Below, piece by piece: positions 56,195 through 59,537 of a stretch of DNA of 59,537 nt (position 1 is the first letter of the stretch; each line of letters begins with the position of its first letter). The stretch spans positions 1-59,537 of the forward strand of contig NZ_SPJX01000138.1 of assembly GCF_004458765.1 (NCBI RefSeq), written 5' to 3'. The notes under the pieces are model-generated. The model was not told the origin of the DNA and did not search any database. It was given only the letters and a program-made list of their open reading frames with translations. Made by a program: the position numbers and the translations under genes. The DNA is from Microvirga pakistanensis (GTDB lineage Bacteria > Pseudomonadota > Alphaproteobacteria > Rhizobiales > Beijerinckiaceae).

Positions 56195-57051
56195 TAGAGC
56201 ATCAGACGGTTAGACGGACTTATATCCTGTGGCCGTGAAGAAGTTCCAATATTCCTGTGGCTCGAAGAGCTCACAGACGTCGCCGAGCGCGCCAGAGCGC
56301 CTCAAACGTTCGGGCCTCGACCTTGCGTAGGTGGGCTTTGATCTTGGCGGAAACCTGCTCGATCGGGTTCATGCCCGGACTGTCCAGTGGCAGGAACAGG
56401 AACTAGGCCCCTCTCTACTTCGGGCACAGGGCAGCCTTCTCGCTCTTGTGGACTGCGAGGTTGTCGAGGATCACCACATCGCCTGGTCTCAGCGTCGGCG
56501 CCCATTGCGTCTAAATGTAGGTGTCGAACGCAGACCGGGTGATCGGGCATCGATCTCCCGGAGAGCGCTCAACTCATGGCAGCGCAGGCCCGCTATAAAG
56601 GTGTGCGTTTTCCAATGGCCGAAGGGGGTGCTCGCGCGTAAGCGCTCTCCCTTGCGCGAGAGCATCGCGGGAGCCGCGACGATCCCGTGCTCGTCCAGCA
56701 GCCTCGCGGCGAGCTCGGGCATGGTGATGGCCGGCTCGGCTTCAACAATCCGGACCAGGAAGGTCTCATAACCCATCAGCTTGCCGCGTCCGGGCCGGCG
56801 ACCCTGACGGGCCGGTGCGAGGGAGCCGGACTGCCGCTGGCGTTGCATCAGCTTGATGGCGCAGCTGTCGCTGACCCCGAAGTGGCGGGCTGCTGCACGG
56901 CAGGAATGGCCGGCCTCAATGAAGCCCGAAACTCGTACCCGCAGATCCAAGGAGAAGTTCTGAGTCATGATCCACCTCCTGCTCGCGGAAGGGAGTCACA
57001 TTTCAGCCCAGACCGACACGTCTTGAATCTGCCTTTCAGTTTGATGCTCTA
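56195..57051 (-). mobile_element. IS630-family element, both ends present, decayed
   Basis: The ends are TAGAGCATCAGAC (left) and, on the reverse strand, TAGAGCATCAAAC (right), each beginning with the TA that IS630 elements duplicate. The element is about 857 bases. The transposase inside is frameshifted. Confidence 0.8.
56210..56968 (-). pseudogene. IS630-family transposase pseudogene
   Basis: Starts MTQNFSLDLRVRVSGFIEAG with CRAAARHFGVSDSCAIKLMQ and LTMPELAARLL-type helices (ITMPELAARLLDEHGIVAAP). The middle of the protein is deleted (AMLSR joins directly to KGERLRASTPFGHW). The catalytic part is spread over other frames (PGDVVILDNLAVHKSEKAAL), and the end, FEPQEYWNFFTATGYKSV, is again recognisable. 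It is inactive. Confidence 0.85.
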
Positions 57052-57178
57052 GCTGCGATTTCTGATCAGGTTGTTGCGGCGAGGGCCTGAGCCGGCGTTC
57101 GTCGGCCGAGACTACCATGCGGGTGCTGCTGATTGCACCAGTTCAGCCACTGCAGCAAACCATGATGAGCTCGACTCA

Positions 57179-57658
57179 TCAAATCAGGCGCTCGAGTTCG
57201 ACTGCGGTTGGGGTATCAAATCCTGGATGTGTGTGAAAGGCGACCTCTCTGAAACCGATGCTTGCAAAGAGCCTGCGATTGCCTGTCAGGGCGAGCCGCG
57301 TGCTCAATGTCATTCGCGTCACCTTGGCATTCCTTGCCGCTTCACCAGCATAGTGGAGAAGGGAGGAGGCGATGCCTCGCCTGCGCCACTTGGGGCTAAC
57401 AGCCAGCCGTGTCAGATGCATGTCATTGCCTTTTAAGGACCACAGGCAGCAACCAACCTCTTCGGAGATCAAGGACGCGACGGCGCCGCCTCCATTTTCT
57501 TGGAAATGGTGCTTGATTTTGCTGGGCGTCACGCTGAGGGCCGAAGGGGTGGGCTGGAGCACAACTGGCTGCTGAGCGAAGGCTGACCTGATCAGCCGTG
57601 CGATGAGAGCGGCATCTGAAGCGAGCGCTTGGCGGATTTTTATCGTGCTCATTAGCAA
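57179..57658 (-). CDS. GNAT-family N-acetyltransferase, 159 aa
   Basis: Acetyl-CoA dependent transferase; acceptor unknown. The core motif A is LTRLAVSPKWRRRGIASSLL (the Q/RxxGxG/A region), followed by MTLSTRLALTGNRRLFASIG and FREVAFHTHPGF. Start may be the first ATG or the one two codons later. Divergent from the XRE-cupin regulator, with an AT-rich promoter region between them. Confidence 0.9.
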   Translation of the reverse strand: MLMSTIKIRQALASDAALIARLIRSAFAQQPVVLQPTPSALSVTPSKIKHHFQENGGGAVASLISEEVGCCLWSLKGNDMHLTRLAVSPKWRRRGIASSLLHYAGEAARNAKVTRMTLSTRLALTGNRRLFASIGFREVAFHTHPGFDTPTAVELERLI

Positions 57659-57773
57659 GCTCCTCTGCGGAGCGAGTGATCAAGGTCCACGCTAAGAATT
57701 GCGGTACGAAGGCATAGACAAAGCTGTCTGTCCAGTTCTCCACAAACCTCTCAGTTGGCCGGCTTGACTCTAG

Positions 57774-57779
57774 TATAAT
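57774..57779 (+). promoter_or_regulatory. -10 element and possible operator of the XRE-cupin gene
   Basis: TATAAT lies 20 bases before the ATG, inside TCTAGTATAATAGA, whose outer TCTA/TAGA are inverted. Transcription from it would leave a leader of only about 13 bases with no ribosome site, so the mRNA may be almost leaderless. Autorepression at the TCTA/TAGA site is plausible. Confidence 0.45.
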
Positions 57780-57798
57780 AGAGATTGATTCTAATTTA

Positions 57799-58398
57799 AT
57801 GGAAACGGTCGCAGATATCAACACTCGCTTGGCAACACGCCTTCGCAATCTCCGCTCAGACTGCGGCCTGTCATTGGGCGGTTTGGCCGAACGCACTGGA
57901 GTGAGCCGCTCCATGATCTCTCTCATTGAGCACGGCGAAAGTAGCCCGACAGCTGCCATTCTCGACAGACTGGCAGCAGGATTGGGTGTTAGTCTCGCCT
58001 CACTGTTCTCTAACGAGGAGAGCTGCAGCGCCTCGCCCCTCGCCCGACGCGTCGATCAGTACACGTGGCGCGACCCTGGCACTGGCTACATGCGCCGTAA
58101 TCTTTCACCTCCCGGCTACCCTTCTCGGATCGAACTTGTCGAGGTGGTACTTCCGGCTGGGGCACGGGTGACCTACGACACGGGTATCCGTACAGTCAAC
58201 ATCAGCCAACAGGTCTGGATCATCGACGGCGATATCGTAGTGACTATAGGCAGAGAGACTTACCGTCTGACCACGGACGATTGCCTCGCCATGCGCGTCG
58301 ACCAGTTGGTTGTCTTCCAGAACCTCACCGATAAGCCCTCCAGGCATCTGGTCGCACTCTCCGCAGACAGAAATGGGAGCATCTATGCACAACGTTGA
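57799..58398 (+). CDS. XRE-family regulator with C-terminal cupin, 199 aa
   Basis: The HTH (about 10-65) reads RLRNLRSDCGLSLGGLAERT and SRSMISLIEHGESSPTAAIL. A cupin_2 sensor domain (about 105-190) follows, with VEVVLPAGARVTYDTG, QQVWIIDGDIVVTIG and YRLTTDDCLAMRVDQ. Such proteins usually control neighbouring metabolic or detoxification genes. The downstream GNAT gene overlaps its 3' end, so the two form an operon. Confidence 0.93.
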   Translation: METVADINTRLATRLRNLRSDCGLSLGGLAERTGVSRSMISLIEHGESSPTAAILDRLAAGLGVSLASLFSNEESCSASPLARRVDQYTWRDPGTGYMRRNLSPPGYPSRIELVEVVLPAGARVTYDTGIRTVNISQQVWIIDGDIVVTIGRETYRLTTDDCLAMRVDQLVVFQNLTDKPSRHLVALSADRNGSIYAQR

Positions 58399-58948
58399 GG
58401 TGATCGTTACGAATAGGCCGGTTACGCCCCGCATTCTGTCGCCCCATGAGGCCAAAGAGCAGATCGAAGCTCTGTCCGCAATTCTGATCGATTGTGTTGA
58501 AGGAGGCGCGTCGGTGGGCTTCATGTCCCCATTAGCACGAGAGAGGGCGATCACATTCTGGGAGGGGGTCGCAGAGGGTGTCGCAGCCGGTGAGCGGATC
58601 CTTCTTGTCGCCGAAGATCCATCCACTGGACAAATCGTTGGGACGGTTCAGGTGGTCCTTAAGCAGCCGGATAATCAACCGCATCGCGCCGACATCGCTA
58701 AGATGCAAGTCCATCGTCGTGCCAGACGGCGAGGCATTGGAGCCACCCTGATGCTGGCTGCGGAAGAAGCAGCGCGGGGAGCAGGCAAATCTGTGTTGGT
58801 GCTCGACACGGTGACAGGGAGTGACGCCGAGCGTCTCTACACCCGTCTCGGCTGGCAACGGGTCGGCGTGATCCCCAATTACGCTCATTGGCCAACCGGC
58901 GGATTCTGCGACACAACCGTGTTTTACAAGCAGCTCGCTAGCGCGTGA
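58385..58948 (+). CDS. GNAT-family N-acetyltransferase, 187 aa
   Basis: Motif A is clear: IAKMQVHRRARRRGIGATLM with AAEEAARGAGKSVLVLDTVT and the C-terminal AERLYTRLGWQRVGVIPNYA. This pattern is close to acetyltransferases that act on small amines or amino acids; the true acceptor is not known. The ATG at 58385 has GGGAG upstream and overlaps the XRE-cupin stop by 14 bases; a longer frame inside that gene is not favoured. Confidence 0.92.
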   Translation: MHNVEVIVTNRPVTPRILSPHEAKEQIEALSAILIDCVEGGASVGFMSPLARERAITFWEGVAEGVAAGERILLVAEDPSTGQIVGTVQVVLKQPDNQPHRADIAKMQVHRRARRRGIGATLMLAAEEAARGAGKSVLVLDTVTGSDAERLYTRLGWQRVGVIPNYAHWPTGGFCDTTVFYKQLASA

Positions 58949-58996
58949 TCCACTGCGCCGATCCCCGTTCAACCCAATGAGCAAAAGAGATGAGGG

Positions 58997-59389
58997 ATGA
59001 CCGGAGCTACTACAGTTGAATTGATCCGCCCCAAGCCATTGCGACCACGGCGCGAAGCCGGACGCAGTGTTGAGCCTGGAAAATCCGGCCTCTTGCCTCC
59101 TGGGCCTGGGCATAACGGCGGCCCACCTCTGGAAGAGCCGAAAAAGCGAAGCAAGCGCTTCAAAAATGATCTTTTCGTGGACTTCTGCTGGAGACAGGCT
59201 CACCGCTCAGCGTGGAAGAAGATCCCGCACGATGTCGTAAGGTTCAGGCTTTCGCGTGCGGAGGCGGCAGGCGTCTCTTACCGGGAGTACACCCTCGAGA
59301 TCCTTGAGCGTGGCCGCTACCTCCAAAAGGAGGATGTCAAGAAGCGCGGCGGGCTACAGCGTACACGATCAACCAGCGATTGGCCGTAA
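58997..59389 (+). CDS. GHNGGPPL-motif conserved hypothetical protein, 130 aa
   Basis: The N-terminal third is proline-rich and ends in PGPGHNGGPPLEE, a motif seen in many small alphaproteobacterial proteins of unknown function. The rest (WKKIPHDVVRFRLSRAEAAG, YREYTLEILERGRYLQ) looks like a basic helical domain. A possible GAGATGAGGGATG ribosome site precedes the ATG. No function can be assigned. Confidence 0.75.
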   Translation: MTGATTVELIRPKPLRPRREAGRSVEPGKSGLLPPGPGHNGGPPLEEPKKRSKRFKNDLFVDFCWRQAHRSAWKKIPHDVVRFRLSRAEAAGVSYREYTLEILERGRYLQKEDVKKRGGLQRTRSTSDWP

Positions 59390-59537
59390 GAGGGGGAGCC
59401 CCGAAACTGCAGTCCCTGATGGCCAGCCGGTCCTGTTCCTTGCGGGCTGGACGCTCAATTCGGACATGTGGGCCTACCAGATGGAGCCTCTGGCCCGGCA
59501 GGGCTTCCACTGCATCGCCTACGACCGGCGGGCGCAT
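59361..59537 (+). pseudogene. alpha/beta hydrolase 5' fragment, no visible start, cut by the window edge
   Basis: One plus-strand frame reads DGQPVLFLAGWTLNSDMWAY, then QMEPLARQGFHCIAYDRRAH. This matches the N-terminal part of haloperoxidase-like hydrolases. No start codon precedes it in frame before the GHNGGPPL gene, and the upstream reading does not resemble the family. It may be a truncated gene, or a frameshift may hide the true start. The 3' part lies outside the window. Confidence 0.55.

Overview
The window looks like a chromosomal stretch from a GC-rich alphaproteobacterium of the order Hyphomicrobiales. The NepR/EcfG general-stress pair, the GHNGGPPL small protein, the PrtD-type secretion genes and the mix of IS6, IS5, IS630, IS3 and IS481 relics suggest Methylobacteriaceae, perhaps Microvirga. 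The genus is inference; no rRNA or tRNA was seen.

Bases 1-31360 hold one large surface-polymer and adhesin locus. On the minus strand, in order of transcription, lie an NfrB-like glycosyltransferase (22156-23493), a small conserved ORF, a UDP-GlcNAc 2-epimerase, a HlyD-type adaptor and three giant cadherin-like/RTX proteins of 2395, 1264 and 2035 aa. The three giant genes are each followed by a GC-rich hairpin. Divergently, on the plus strand, are a type I secretion ABC transporter and its HlyD partner. A NarL/NarX-type two-component pair and a fourth RTX protein follow. All four RTX proteins end in a D-F-[IL]-[IL] C-terminus, consistent with export by the one ABC transporter. No TolC-type outer-membrane partner is present. 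The glycosyltransferase end of the operon has been remodelled: it sits between two 304-bp direct repeats that are themselves bracketed by a 9-bp direct repeat, together with an insertion-sequence graveyard and the remains of a second glycosyltransferase/small-ORF copy.

Bases 31400-37600 contain an IS6 element, a DUF2934 protein, nepR-ecfG with a truncated LysR gene upstream, an aldehyde dehydrogenase with a TetR regulator (shared operator-like motif), a dead IS6 copy and a HxlR regulator. Bases 37600-46500 are metabolic and efflux genes: an MFS exporter divergent from HxlR with two palindromic sites, a metallo-beta-lactamase-fold gene lacking its metal motif, a membrane protein divergent from an XRE/MmyB regulator, a frameshifted MFS gene with an AhpD-like partner, a LysR regulator and a quinone oxidoreductase.

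Bases 46800-52900 contain an NmrA-like reductase and a tight four-gene catabolic operon: DUF1537 four-carbon acid sugar kinase, a PdxA-like dehydrogenase fused to a TIM-barrel domain, a cupin and a cyclase-family hydrolase, with a divergent LysR regulator. Bases 53000-59537 are accessory: a dead IS5 copy, an AT-richer alpha/beta hydrolase between a broken and an intact AraC gene, an IS630 relic with both ends, two GNAT acetyltransferases, an XRE-cupin regulator, a GHNGGPPL protein and a hydrolase fragment cut by the window edge.
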